A DNA stretch of 64,000 nt, from contig JASJFT010000104.1 of assembly GCA_030770425.1 (NCBI GenBank), positions 1 to 64,000 on the forward strand, given 5' to 3'. How positions within the stretch are numbered: position 1 is the stretch's first letter; each line of letters starts with the position of its first letter. Source of the DNA: Darksidea phi. Taxonomy: Eukaryota; Ascomycota; Dothideomycetes; Pleosporales; Lentitheciaceae. The translations under genes were made by a program, and so were the position numbers. This document shows positions 14,155-27,300 of this stretch, in pieces. Under the pieces are notes generated by a model. The model ran no database searches, was not told where the DNA came from, and saw only the letters and a list, made by a program, of their open reading frames with translations.

Positions 14155-15860
14155 TCTACTAATAATATTCCTATTAGAAATATTAGAACTATAATAATAC
14201 TAATAATATTTATAATTAGTAGTCCTAAGAAGTATACTAATTAAGAAGTTATACTTAATAAAATAAATCTTATAGATAGTAAAGGCTACGAAGTTAGTAG
14301 GTATTAAATAGCTAATATTATCTAGCCTATACTAGAGGAATTAGTATAGGAAGCTATTAAAAAGATAGTAGAATATACTTAATAATACTAGAAGTTAAGC
14401 TTATATATTATAGCTATAGCCTAGTATAATTCTACCTTACTACTAATATCCTTAATTAAATACTTTTACTTAGTCTTATATTAGTTCTAACTAGTATTAA
14501 TATTAAAAGTATAAAACTATATATTCTACTAAATCTTCTTAAGTATATTAGAATTTATATCCTTATTATTATAAGTAGCTTAGGCGTTATAATACTAAAT
14601 ATACTTAATAGTAAAAATAAAAAGATTAAAGTAGTAGTAAAAAGTAGACTTAATCTATATAAATTATTAATAGAACTATATTAATAGAAAGAAGAGAAGA
14701 CTAGTATATACTATTAAGTAGATCTAATAATAAACTTTATACCTACTATAAATAGTATAAATATTAGTCTTTTAGTACTAGTTACTTAAAGTAATCTAAT
14801 AGAGCTTAACTATATTAAACTCTTATATAAACTAAAAAAGATAGTTTATATATTAATAATATATAAGGGAGAACTAAGACTTTAAATAGATAGAGAGAGT
14901 ATAGATATACTTAAAAAGAGTAATATTACTATACTAGCTAGTAGAGGTAATTATAATAAGAGATAGGATCTTAAGAGTATTAAGAAATAAAGTAAAGAAA
15001 TCTAAAAGTAGATATATCTTCTTATACTTATACTAAAAGAGATTATTCTATACTTAAGTTAATAATACTTTAGATACTTACTAATAAAAGTTTAAAATAT
15101 AGAAATAAAAACGCCTAAAGAGATATAATATATAATAATTTATTATCTTTTAAATAAATATCTATAAAGATATAAATAAAATTTCTCTTATTAGAAGAGT
15201 TATAGATAAATAAGTAATTTAATATAATTATAAGTTATAATAGATAATAGCTAGTAATTACTAAGTACTACTAGGTTATACTATTATAATAGATATTAAG
15301 ATTAAATTAAATAGAGTCTAAATTAGTCCTAAAGCCTTTATAAAGATATTATAAGTAAATAAAATAACTATAAAAATTATACTTAGTAAATAGCTTTTAT
15401 ATAAAAATAATAAGTATTTACTAAATAAAAGTTACTAAAAATCGTCTATAAGGAGAGTAACGACGTTATTACTACTAATATAAGAATCTATAAGAATATA
15501 TATAGACTATAAGCTATAATAATAATAGATAAAAGTTATAAATATATATTAATAATAAACTAATACTTAAGTTATATATACTTTTTAATTAAACTAATTA
15601 TATATTATAAAATTAGGATTAAGGATTATAAGACTAGAAAGACTACGAAAACCCCCTATTAAGATAGTAAGATATAATATAAATATTAAATATCTAAAAG
15701 ATTTTCTTTATAAAATTATTTTTTTCTTAAAAATAAGATTTTTTAAAAGTATAGATACTTAGGTAAACTTTTCTAAAGAAAGTAAGAAGACTAATAGAAT
15801 ATATTATAGTAAATAACTTTTTATAAGAACTAGAATAGCTCTTAAAAAAGAGGGAGGCTA
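14155..15860 (+). other. Unassigned internal region of element A between pol and the 3' LTR
   Basis: Together with 8261–8541 this gives about 2 kb of family-specific sequence between the chromodomain-like end of pol and the 3' LTR. It is matched in reverse by about 20.6–24.18 kb of element B (minus the Fot1-like insert). No conserved motif could be recognised in the decayed frames. A purine tract sits at 15844–15857. Confidence 0.65.
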
Positions 15861-16046
15861 TATTATATCTACTTTTACTAAAGGACTTCTAGATTATTAT
15901 TAGTCTAGTTATAATTATATACTAGACCTTATATAGTCCTATATTCTACTATTATATCTTCTTAAGGATTTATCTTATCTTTATTCGAATATAACTCTTT
16001 TACTATCTTAGTATTTCTATATCTACCTATCTATATATATCTTATA
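15861..16046 (+). repeat. 3' LTR of element A (186 bp)
   Basis: Same length and orientation as 1852–2037. It ends cttata and is followed at once by AAAGT (16047–16051), the same five bases that precede the 5' LTR. Confidence 0.92.
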
Positions 16047-16051
16047 AAAGT

Positions 16052-19000
16052 TTTATAAGAAGTTAGATAAAAAGTAGATATAAATATATACTATCTATAA
16101 TTATTATTAGTTTTAGATTAATATATATAATTATAAATATTAGGCGTATTAGAATAATAGAGTTAAGTACTCTAATAACCCTAATTAGATTCTACTTTAT
16201 AAAGTTACTAATAGTATAAGTTCTAGACTATTACTAGCTACTCTTCTATATCTAATAAATATAGAGAAGATACTAATAGCTTAAATATACGTTTTTATAA
16301 AAGTTTAGTAGTACTATAGTCTATAATAGAAATATAGAGGCTATATTTATTATTTTACTATAAATATAGATCGGATATTTAATAAGCTCCCTCTTTTATT
16401 CTTAGATTTAAATATTATTATTTTTAAGCTACTCTACTTAAACGATAATAATAGGGATATAATTAACTATTAGTTTAAGAAAAACTTTAAGATATACTAG
16501 TTAGCTATTTTTTAATAGCTATTCTTCTTAAAGTATAATTATCCTAGTTATTATAATATTAAGATTAATCTAGATACTATTTAATAGCTTTTTATAAACG
16601 AGTTTATATATAACTAGTTTATAAAGATTAAGTATAATAATAAACTATATTTAATACTAAATACTAGGTCTAATATATAGATAGACGCTTCTAGTCTATT
16701 TTATACTTTTATTAGTATATTACTTATATAAACTACGTCTATTCTACCTAGTAAAGTAGCTAATATCCTATCTAATACTAGTACTATTTTTATAGCATTT
16801 TTCTTTACTTTAACTTATTCTAAGGTTCCTTTTATAAGTTAGTCTATATTAATAGTTACTATTAATAATATAAAGTCTAACTATAGTAATCTAGATTTTA
16901 CTAACTTTAATAATAAGAAAGATCTATCTATTAATATATTAGTAATTATTATTAATACTATAGAGTTTAACTATAGTAGTCTAGATCTTATTAACTCTAA
17001 TAATAAGAAAGATCTACCTATTAATATATTAGCTATACCTAATTTTCTTCTAGATATAAAAGAGTTTAATATTCTCTACTAGTAAATATAAGATTAAGAT
17101 AAATAAGTATATTTTACTATAAATTCTATTTATTATACTTTTATTATAGAGTTTAATACTCGAGAGTCTCTTTTAAGCCTTATTTTTTCTACCCTCTATT
17201 TAACTAGTACTATTAATTTTATAAATCCTTAACTATATATTATAAACTATTTTATATACGTTTAGTATCTTATATACTATAAAGATAGGCGATTTATATA
17301 TTATTCTTAGTTTTAATTTATTATATTTAATATTCTTTTATAGAGATAGACGACGGCTAAAGCTAGATTCTTTATTAATTATACTATAGATATAAAGCCT
17401 ATTATTATAAAGAATATTTAAGTCGTATTTAATAGTCTTAATAATAGTTAATAACTAATTAACTCTATTATTTACTTTTTTATTTTAATTTATAGTTCTC
17501 GTATATATTAGGTATAAGAGGGTAAGAATCTTAAAATTATAATATATATTATCTTAACTATCTTTAGACTAGAGGCTAATACTAGGACTAATATTAATCT
17601 TATTATAGATTTAATAACTATTCTCTTTATACCTATTTATTATATACTCTACTACGGATTATTATTAATATAATTTAATATAGTTTATATCTTATTTTAA
17701 AGAGTAAAAGATTATTATATCTATACGACGTACGCGACTTATCTAGGATTTTATTTAAGACTATTCTTATATTATATTCTATTAGTTCTATTAATAATTT
17801 AAGCTATTTAAAAAATATATTATTAAGCCGAAGTTTAATATTATTAATTTATAGGATTAATATAAGTAATAAGGGTATAGTAGTACCTATAATTATAATT
17901 TTTATTATTATTATTATATTCTAAGCCTAGATTATAAGTTAGATAACTAGAGTACTAAGTTTATAATAAACTAACTAGCTTAGTATTAGGGATATTATAT
18001 TAGTACTATTTACTCTAAGCCTAATACTTAAGATATCTCGAAAGACGAATTACTACTATTATTACTATTTAAGTAGATAATATTTAGCTTTAAAGAGCTA
18101 GCTTTTATTCTTAATTATTATTATCTTTACTATTATAGAAATTTATACTATAGATATCTAACTCTAGTCTATAATTTAAAAAGGTCCTAAGAAAAACCTA
18201 TCTTTATTTATAAACTTATTAGAATTATTCCTAGCTTAATATATATAACTAGGTTATAGCCCTTAGCTAGCGTATAAATATAAATATCCAACCCTATACT
18301 AGTACTAGTACTATAGTTTAATATATAGGTATTTATACTATAAAAAGAAAAATATAAACTTTATTATATAAAGAGATAATAGTTTAGGTTCTTCTTTATT
18401 TAAATAATAATAGCGTCCTCTTCTCTTTTACGTTTAAGCTTATAAATAAGTCTACTAGATAGTAGAATTATAATATCTAGAAAGTTTATTATACCCTATT
18501 TAGTCTACTCTTAGTTTACTATTCTTAGATAATAATTAATATTAATTATCGCTCTAAGATAGAGTATCTAACTATATTTATCTTTTAGAATTAATAGTAG
18601 AAGGAATCTAATAATCTTAGAAGAAATAGTAATAAGTTTATATTTTTTTAATAACGCCGATTACTTCTTACTAAGTATAAAGAGTAACCGGCTACTTTTA
18701 AAAAAGTTATATATATTAACTTTCTTTTTTATTATACTTATAGCCCGTCTATTAAGTATTAAGTTTAAGTAAAGCTATAGATATTAAAGTACTATCTTCT
18801 TTATTTATCTATATTATAGGTTAAAGACTTTACTTATATTATACTTATACTCTATTACCCTTTTTATATAATTAAGAATATTAGACTTATTAATAGTAAG
18901 ATCTTTACTATTTATATAAAGGTCTACTATAAGTATAAAGCTTTATATATATATATTCCTAGTACTAGTTATAAGACTCTAGAGTTAAAGATTAAGAAAA

Positions 19001-20415
19001 ATAATTCTAAGTAGAAAAATATTAATTTATAAAATAATTCTTTTTTTAATAAGCTAATAGTAAGACGTCCGGGTTTATAGGAGTAAATTATAAATAATAA
19101 TAATATTAAAAACTATTTTATAAATTAAATAAAGGACTAAAATAACCCTATTTATAAAAATATATATAAACTTAACTTATTTTATTATTAGAAGAATTAG
19201 AAGCGTCTTTATTTTATTAATTAGGTTATTCGAGCTAATACCTCGTCTAATACCCTCTAGTCTAAGTAGTAGTTATTATATAATATAGTAGTAAACTATA
19301 ACTCTATCTTTTAATAGAGTAGCTTTTCTTTTTAACTTCTTATTAACTTAAATAGGGCGGGTAGTATTAGTAAGACTTATATAATAAAGGTAATATTAGC
19401 TACCCTAATAAAGATCGTAAAGACTCTTAATAAAAAACTATCTATTACTTATTATATACTAACTAGGGTAGTAGTATTTCTTATATTAGAAAGAATAATT
19501 AATTCTATATTTTAGATTCTAATTAGACTATAGGGTAGTACTCTCTTTTTATTAATTTCTATTACTCTCTAGTAAATCTAAGTATTATTCTAGGATATAT
19601 AATATATTATTATTAATAAGAAGTTTATAGTAGGGCTAAGTATTCTCTCTTAGATTTATATTTAATATTATAAGATTTAACTAGAACGATAGTATCTCCC
19701 TTTTATTAAGATTAATATTATATTAACTAAAAACTTTTATTAACTACCCCTAGTCGTATATAGGGTATTATTTAATAATTCCCGTACTTCTAATCTTACT
19801 AATACTAAGGGTTAAGCTTTCTATCTTAAATTTTACTATATAATTATTTTAAACGTTATTATATAATAATAAGATAATATATAGATAGCTTTTTAAGATA
19901 CTTTTATATATATTTAAATTAAAGAACCGATATAGACCGACTAGTTATTACTTATAACTTAATATTATATAGCTTTTTTTCTTAATAATTAAGATTCTTT
20001 TATTAGTACTATTCGTATCTATACTAGAAGATATAAGGTTAATTAGATTAATTATAGCTATATATAGGATTTAGATTAATTAGTAGTTATAGTAAGGATA
20101 ATTTATAAAAACTTATAAATAGCTATAGTACCTTTAAAAGATAGCGGGAACCTTTTTAGTAAGCTTTCCCTCTATATTAGTAAATAGATAATATTTTTTA
20201 AAAATATCTAAATAAAGAGAAACCTAGTAAATAGTTTTACTAAAACTATTATTAATATTATTTAGTATATAGATATATATAATTATAAGAATACTATACC
20301 TTTTATAATTTTAGTAGTATTTAATAGGTATAACGGCTCTAGGCTTTATTTAATAGATAATACCTATATTATAATATTTATTTTTACTATTAGTAGAAAG
20401 TTTATATTAAATTAG
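16052..20415 (+). mobile_element. RIP-inactivated autonomous Helitron (Rep–helicase region)
   Basis: One long conceptual + strand coding region interrupted almost only by TAA/TAG. At about 16.16–16.62 kb the frame matches the domain found upstream of Rep in fungal Helitron proteins: IEKILIA, KYRGYIYYF, NKLPLLFLDLNIII, FKKNFKIY, FFLKYNYPSYYNIKIN. At about 17.28–17.44 kb RRFIYYS, then FIIFNILL and TTAKARFFIN correspond to the Helitron_like_N block. At about 19.34–19.76 kb a Pif1-type helicase is visible: AGSISKTY for the Walker A GTGKTY, INSIF, INKKFIVGLS for the DEKSMVG Walker B region, and FY-L-PLV for DFYQLPPV. The Rep HUH and Tyr motifs were not found with certainty. Element A splits it on the left and element B ends it on the right. 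Confidence 0.8.
16160..20400 (+). pseudogene. Decayed Helitron Rep/Pif1 helicase reading frame
   Basis: A rolling-circle transposase–helicase would nick and unwind DNA for Helitron replication. Here only conceptual fragments remain. From about 16.16 to 16.62 kb a single frame is readable with stops only at expected Gln or Trp codons. The helicase Walker A lies around 19,355–19,380 and the Walker B region around 19.61–19.65 kb. Lys and Thr of Walker A survive while two Gly codons became Ser. Length from the upstream domain to the last readable helicase block is about 4.2 kb, in the normal range for RepHel proteins with their N-terminal part missing. Confidence 0.78.
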
Positions 20416-20601
20416 TATAAGATATATATAAATAGGTAGATATAGAAATACTAAGATAGTAAAAGGGTTATATTTAGATAAAGATAAGATAAATTCTTAA
20501 GAAGATATAATAATAGAACGTAGAACTATATAGGGTTTAGTATATAATTATAACTAGGCTAATAATAATCTAGAAGTTCTCTAGTAGAAGTAGATATAAT
20601 A
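20416..20601 (-). repeat. 3' LTR of element B (186 bp)
   Basis: Starts tataagatatata and ends tagatataata, the reverse complement of the element A LTR and exactly the same length. The five bases to its left are ATTAG (20411–20415), close to ATTAT after the outermost LTR at 41862–41866. Confidence 0.9.
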
Positions 20602-21634
20602 TAGCCTTCTTCTTTTTTAAAGGTCGTCCTAGTTCTTATAAAGAATTATTTACTATAATATATTCTATTAGTTTTCTTACTTTTTTTAGAAAAGTTTACC
20701 TAAGTATCTATACTTCTAAAAAATCCTATTTTTAAGAAAAAAATAATTTTATAAAGAAGATCTTTTAAGTATTTAATATTTATATTATACCCTACTATCT
20801 TAATAAGGGGTTTTTATAGTCTTTTCGACCTTATAGCCCTTAATTCTAATCTTATAATATATAGTTAGTTTAATTAAAAAGTATATATAATTTAAGTATT
20901 AGTCTATTATTAGTATATATTTATAACTTTTATCTATTACTATTATAGCTTATAGTCTATATATATTCTTATAAGTTCTTATATTAATAATAATAGTATT
21001 AATACTCCTCTTATAGGTAATTTTTAATAGCTTTTATTTAGTAGATATTTACTATCTTTATATAAAAGCTATTTATTAAGTATAATCTTTATAATTACTT
21101 TATTTACTTATAATATCTTTATAAAGGCTTTAAAACTAGTCTAAACTTTATTTAATTTAATTTTAATATCTATTATAATAATATAACCTAGTAGTACTTA
21201 GTAATTACTAGCTATTATCTATTATAACTTATAATTATATTAAATTACTCGTTTATCTATAACTCTTCTAGTAAGAGATATTCTATTTATATTTTTATAG
21301 ATATTTATTTAAAAGATAATAAATTATTATATATTATATCTCTTTAGACGTCTTTATTTCTATATTTTAGACTTTTACTAGTAAGTATCTAGGATATTAT
21401 TAGCTTAAGTATAAAATAATCTCTTTTAGTATAAATATAAAAAGGTATATCTACTTTTAAATTTTTCTACTTTATTCTTTAATACTCTTAAGATTCTATT
21501 CCTTATTATAATTACCTCTACTAGTTAGTATAATAATACTACTCTCTTTAAGTATATCTATACTCTTCTTATTTATTTAGAGTCTTAACTTCTCCTTATA
21601 TACTATTAGTATATAAACTATCTTCTTTAGTTTA

Positions 21635-21680
21635 ATATATTTTATAAGTAAGCCGCTACTATAAGTAAGCTACTATTCCT
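21635..21680 (+). repeat. Left terminal inverted repeat of the Fot1-like element
   Basis: Begins atatattttataag after a TA target dinucleotide, and pairs with the reverse complement of about 23442–23487. Mismatches are transitions. Confidence 0.8.
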
Positions 21681-23441
21681 ATTAACTTTCTATATATAAA
21701 AAGCTACGTAGTTTAATAATATATTAGAATTCTATTAAAATAGTACTAGTAATAGATTAAGTAGTATCTATAATAGGCTTCTTATATATTTATAAGTTAT
21801 ACCTAGGTTCTTTATAACGCGTATAGCGTACTAAAGCCTATTAGCTTATATTTAATTATATAGTAACTTAATATCTTTCGTTCTCTTACTACTACTTAGT
21901 AGCCTTTTAAATAATAATAGCCTCCCCTTCTACCTTAGTTAGAATACCTTACTTTTAGATCCTCTTCTTTTTACGCGCTCTACGTATTATAGCGACCTTA
22001 ATTATCTTCTTTAGACTTACGATTTATTTATATATAAGTATAACTTTATAAGCTATTACTCTAGTACCTTTTCTTAGCTAATTAATAGCTATAATAATAG
22101 AAGTAGGTAATAAGCTCTTATACCTACGTACGCGCTTATAAATTAACGTTAATTAAGCCTCTACTTCGTACGTATTACTTAGTATTCTAGCCTTCTATAT
22201 AGTCTCTAGTAGGGCTATTAGTAATAACGTTCTTAGCTTAATATTAAGCTTCGAGATTACTACCTCTAAATCGTATAGAAATAGACTAGTACCTCGAAAG
22301 CTTATATAGATATTCTTCTCTATAATAGTCTTATTATAGGCTACGTAGAAGGTAGGTAGAAATTTAAACTTTATAATATAGTTAATATAATCGTAAATTA
22401 GATTATTAATCTAATCCCTATACGCGCGTTTTAATAGTAAGAAATAGTCTATATTAAGTAGCTATAGGAGGTATAATAAATAAGCTAGTATATAGAGAGT
22501 ATAAATATTATTCTTCTTATAAAGATTCTAGAATTTCTTCGAGATATAATTACTATAGCTATTAAGAATTAGTAGCTAGTATACGTCTACTCTATAATCT
22601 ATTATATATTTAATAAAGTACTTTAGCTAGATAACTTCTAGATTATTATTTATCTAACTATTATTACTAATACTAATAGCTTAATTATCTAGTATATCGT
22701 TACCCTCGTACTAGATAAAGAGATAGTACTAGCTAGCGAAGATAACGAAGGGCGGAATAGTCTACCTAGTAACGTTAATTCCTTATATTATAGTAATCTA
22801 CTCGCGATTACCTAGCTAGATAGCTTTAGCCTACCTACGTCTCTCTAAGCTAGTAATAACTAGTCGCGCTAATATCTTACCTATTAGGAAGCTAGCTTCG
22901 TTAAAGTTATAGATATTCTTATTATAGATATCCTACTTAGCTCTAACACGTACTATATACTTAAACTAGATTTAAATAATATTAGAATTCTTATAAAGAG
23001 CTCGCTATTAATTATAAAGTCGATTAAATTATATTTTAATACTATTAGTTTAGTTAACGAAGTTTCTAGGCTACTACTTATCTATCTACTTAATACCGTA
23101 TATAGTAAGTAGTCTATTCGTTATATCTTATATAGCCTTTAAAGTAGGGGTATATCCTTATAAATCTAGGTTAAGTATATAGCTAATAATTACCTCCTCC
23201 TCTAGCTTAGAAAGCTTTCTTAATTTAGGCTAGTAATCGTATCGTATAGCGATTCTAGCGCGTTAGTCGTATAGCGTTAATTAGGGGACGTTAAACGTTA
23301 CTATAGTACGTTTAATACTCTAGATCTAATTCTAATTAATAGCTAAGATAGCTAGGGAGATATCTACTTCGTTATAGGATAATCGAATAGTAGTTAATTA
23401 AGCTATAAGAGTTAATAGGTAATACGTTACGAAAATTTAGT

Positions 23442-23487
23442 AAGGGTAATAGCTTACTTATAGTAGTAGCTCGCTTATAAAATATAT
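23442..23487 (-). repeat. Right terminal inverted repeat of the Fot1-like element
   Basis: Ends cttataaaatatat, followed by TA (23488–23489). Inverted partner of 21635–21680, with the shared inner block agcttacttatagtag. Confidence 0.8.
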
Positions 23488-24399
23488 TATATAAAAGTTT
23501 AATATAGTTAAGTTCTATTAAATTACTTTAAGTAACTAATACTAAAAGACTAATATCTATACTATCTATAGTAGGTATAAAGTTTACTATTAGACCTACT
23601 TAGTAGTATATACTAGTCTTTTTCTCTTTCTACTAATATAGTTTTACTAATAATTTATATAAATTAAGCCTACTTTTTACTACTACTTTAATCTTCTTAT
23701 CTTTATTATTAAGTATATCTAGTATTATAATACCTAAGCTACTTATAATAATAAGAATATAGATTCTAATATACTTAAGAAGATTTAATAGAATATATAA
23801 TTCTATACTTTTAATATTAATATTAGTTAGAATTAGTATAAGACTAAGTAGAAGTATTTAATTAAGGATACTAGTAGTAAGATAGAATTATACCGGACTA
23901 TAGTTATAATATATAAGCTTAACTTCTAGTATTATTAAATATATTCTACTATCTTTCTAATAGCTTTTTATACTAATTTCTCTAGTATAAACTAGGTAGT
24001 ATTAATTATTTAATATCTACTAACTTTATAGTCTTTACTATCTATAAGACTTATTTTATTAAGTATAACTTCTTAACTAGTATACCCCTTAGAACTACTA
24101 ATTATAAGTATTATTAGTACTATTATAGCCCTAATATTTCTAATAGAAATATTATTAGTAGAGATATAATATCTATTATCTCTTAAAAAAGAGTACTATA
24201 AAGCTTCTTTAAGAACTTCTTATCTAATACGCGTAGTATATTTAGATCGTTTATAGATTATATAGTACTTAGCTAAGATTTCTATTATTAGAGTATATAG
24301 ATAGAATAAATATCTATATTAAAAATCTAGCTTATTAATTTTAATACTATTATTATTAGTTAATTTATTTATTACTATAATATATAAAGGCTAGACTTA

Positions 24400-27300
24400 C
24401 TAAATCCTTTAAGCTATAGCTTATTACTAAAGTAGATAGTATTCTCTTTCTTAATTAATTATTCTACTTATATAGTATCCCCTAAGTAAGATTCTAAGAA
24501 TATCTTTTAGCTAAATCTCTTAGTTCTTTCTTTATATTAATATTATTTATATAGTCTACCTCTTTAGAGTTTCTTATATATATTATTATTCCTTTATAAA
24601 GGTTATAATACTTTTTTAATAACTTTCTATTTTAGATAATTTAATATTTAGTTATCTAGATTTATCTAATATTTTATAAGAACTTTATTATAATTATTAA
24701 AAGAGGTCTTAGACTTCTATATACTATTCTTATATAGCTAATCTAGTTACTATATAAGAAAGAGCTTCTTATTATATACTATTTTATAAGTAAAAATAGT
24801 TTTAACTTTATATTAATTATTATTATTAAGCTCTAGATACTATATAGGCCTAGGTTTAAAATTTAGACCTTCTCTTAACTCTATCTATTTCTCTAGGAGA
24901 GATATATAGAAGATAGAATATAATTAGAATATTAATAAAAATAACTTAAATTAGTAACTTAGCTTTTTATACTTAGTTTAAATAATAAAGAGTTCTAAGT
25001 ACTTTATATCTAACTTTTTTAAAGAATATTTAATCTTAATATTAATAATTTTTAATATTATCTTTTTACTAATAGTAAAATATTTACTTATTCTTTTTAA
25101 GTTATACTAATATTACTAGCTCTTTTAAGTATAGATTAATATATTCTAAGTATTAGAAAACTATTATATCTAATTAGTTAGAAAATTAATAACTCTTTAA
25201 TATATACTTAGAGTCTTTCTATCTATACTTTAATTACCGGGTAGTTAATAGAGCTAATACTTATCTTTTATATTATTAAAATCCTTAGATTTAATACTTA
25301 TTATAATCTTAATAGAGTATATACTATAACTTAAATAAATTTTAGAATTATATACGTATTCTACTATTAGAAGTAGCTAATACTAGTTATTTTATTAATA
25401 GTTTAGGTATATCTATAGGTATACTTTAAGCTTCTAATTCTAGTATTTAGTTTAACTATCTATTTATAGGTAGAAGGCTATACTTATTTATTATTTAATA
25501 TTAAAATAAAAGTATATATTTAACTAGAATTTACTAGTAAAGATAGAGCTCTAGTCTAAGATTAGTAATAATAGAAGTTTAACTTTAGTAAATACTTTTA
25601 TAAATAATAGGTTAGCTAATATACTTATAATAATATTTTTTATTATAGATAGATACTAGACTAGCTTTAAAAAGTAGTTAATAAGTACTAGTACTATATT
25701 ATAGATATTACTCTTAGAATTCTTAAATTCTAGTAGATTAGTAATAAAGTCTAAGAAGTAATTATACTATAACTTCTATAATAAAAGAATTAATTTTAGT
25801 AACTCTTATAACTTATATCTTTATACTTTATTTATCTAGTATACTATATAGTCTTATATATATATATTAACCTCTACTTAAAGCTTTAACTAATAATACT
25901 TTCTTTATAGAAGTTTAATAGTTTTATCTATTTTATAATAGCCCTCTAGAGGATTATTATAATTCCTTATAAGAATAGCTTAATAAAGAGCTTTATTATT
26001 AGAAATCTATACTTTTTCTACTCTTTAAAGAATACCCTTTAAATCTATAATCTATAAAAATATATTCTTTTACTTTTTTTTACTTTTAGACTTTTATATA
26101 TACTATATATTCTTATAATAAACTATATTATATTTTTATACTTCTTAGATATAGTTTAATAATAGCTTAGGAATTTTTTAGCTAAAGAATAAGTTATTAT
26201 TTATAACTTCTAGTAAAGACTTATATAATATAAAGATAAAAAATACTTTATAATATTAAAAAAATATTAAAGCTAGATCTAAATTTTTTAATTACTCTTT
26301 AAATTTATTATCCCTATCTATAGATAAGTCGAGGTTAATAGATAATATATTATTAAAAACTAGTATTATACTAGAGAATTCTATAGTAGAATAGTTCGTA
26401 TTATTTTTAAATTCCTAATAGATTACTTATAAATTCTTATTAATAAAATTAAATTTATATACTATCTAATCTTTAATATATAAAGTTATAGACTTTCGAA
26501 GTATTTATATCTAAAGTTTATTTTAAAGTATAAAAAGTATAATATTTCTTAATACTTTTCTCTCTTTAAGCTAAAAGCCTTTAATATAATTAGATTATTA
26601 TAATAATATATTAACTAGATTTTCTATACTAAACTTATATTTAATTTTAAAATTAAAATAAGCTAACTCTTTAATCTAATATACTTACTTAGGTAAGAGT
26701 ATCTTTATAGTTATAAAATATTTTAGATTATTATAATTATATAATATATAGATAGTATCTAGAGTATACTTAAAATAATATTATTACTATTTAAAGGTTT
26801 TTATAATAATAAATAACTCTTTATTATAAGTATTCTATTAAATCTATAGCCTAGTAAACTTATAACTAAAGAATATAACTAGTTTTTAGTATTTTTCTAT
26901 TAAGAGTACTATTATTTATAGCTATAATAGAATAGCTATTTTAGTAAACTCGAAGATATTAGTAATAACTATTATAGATTTTATTAGGTTAAAGTACTAA
27001 AGGATAGAAACTCTTATAAAAAATTTATAAAGTATAAAGAATATATTATATATATTCTTTAATTAAAACTAAGAAATATACTACTTTATAAGACTCTTCT
27101 TAATCTTCTTTAACTTTTTTATTAATATATTCTTACTAGAATCTTATTAAACTAGTATTAGATTCTATATAAAGGTTATATATTCTAGAAGTAGATAAAT
27201 AATATCTAAGTAGTTATATATAAATTATTAGTAAAAGTTTATAAATTTAAAAAATACTTAGATATTTTAATAATATTTAGACTCTAGCTACTTTTTAATT

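Larger units (their letters stand above)
1852..16046 (+). mobile_element. Element A: RIP-inactivated Ty3/gypsy LTR retrotransposon, split by a copia insertion
   Basis: It is bounded by two 186-bp LTRs (1852–2037 and 15861–16046) and flanked by the 5-bp target duplication AAAGT (1847–1851, 16047–16051). LTR ends are TA...TA, as expected from TG...CA after RIP. A purine tract (15844–15857) just inside the 3' LTR fixes the + orientation. Decayed gag–pol runs from about 2.1 to 8.26 kb, with reverse transcriptase near 4.97–5.24 kb, integrase near 7.0–7.4 kb and a chromodomain-like stretch near 7.86–8.1 kb. A Ty1/copia element occupies 8542–14154. Removing it and its duplicated target gives an original length of about 8,577 bp, with an internal region of 8,205 bp that matches inverted copy B (8,204 bp). 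No protein could be made: frames are full of TAA and TAG. Confidence 0.93.
21635..23487 (-). mobile_element. pogo/Fot1-like (Tc1/mariner superfamily) DNA transposon inserted in element B
   Basis: Element A has no counterpart to this 1,853-bp stretch. It has imperfect terminal inverted repeats of about 45 bp, each reading inward atatattttataag followed by a ctactataagtaagct-containing block, and a TA duplication on both sides (21633–21634, 23488–23489). On the minus strand near 22.95–22.80 kb the transposase core is clear: IYNFNEASFLIGK (usual YNFDETGFMMG), VITS, then LGNRE before an ITI block (usual PGNREWVTVI), with the first catalytic Asp changed to Asn. The length is that of Fot1-class elements. 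It keeps more CpG than its surroundings but has RIP stops. Confidence 0.88.

Noticed and set aside
20416..24180. Inverted repeat 14.16–16.05 kb versus 20.4–24.2 kb as a single large DNA transposon with long terminal inverted repeats
   Set aside because: The match extends on through 8.3–2.0 kb versus 24.2–30.7 kb and includes 186-bp LTRs, so it is two Ty3 copies in opposite orientation.
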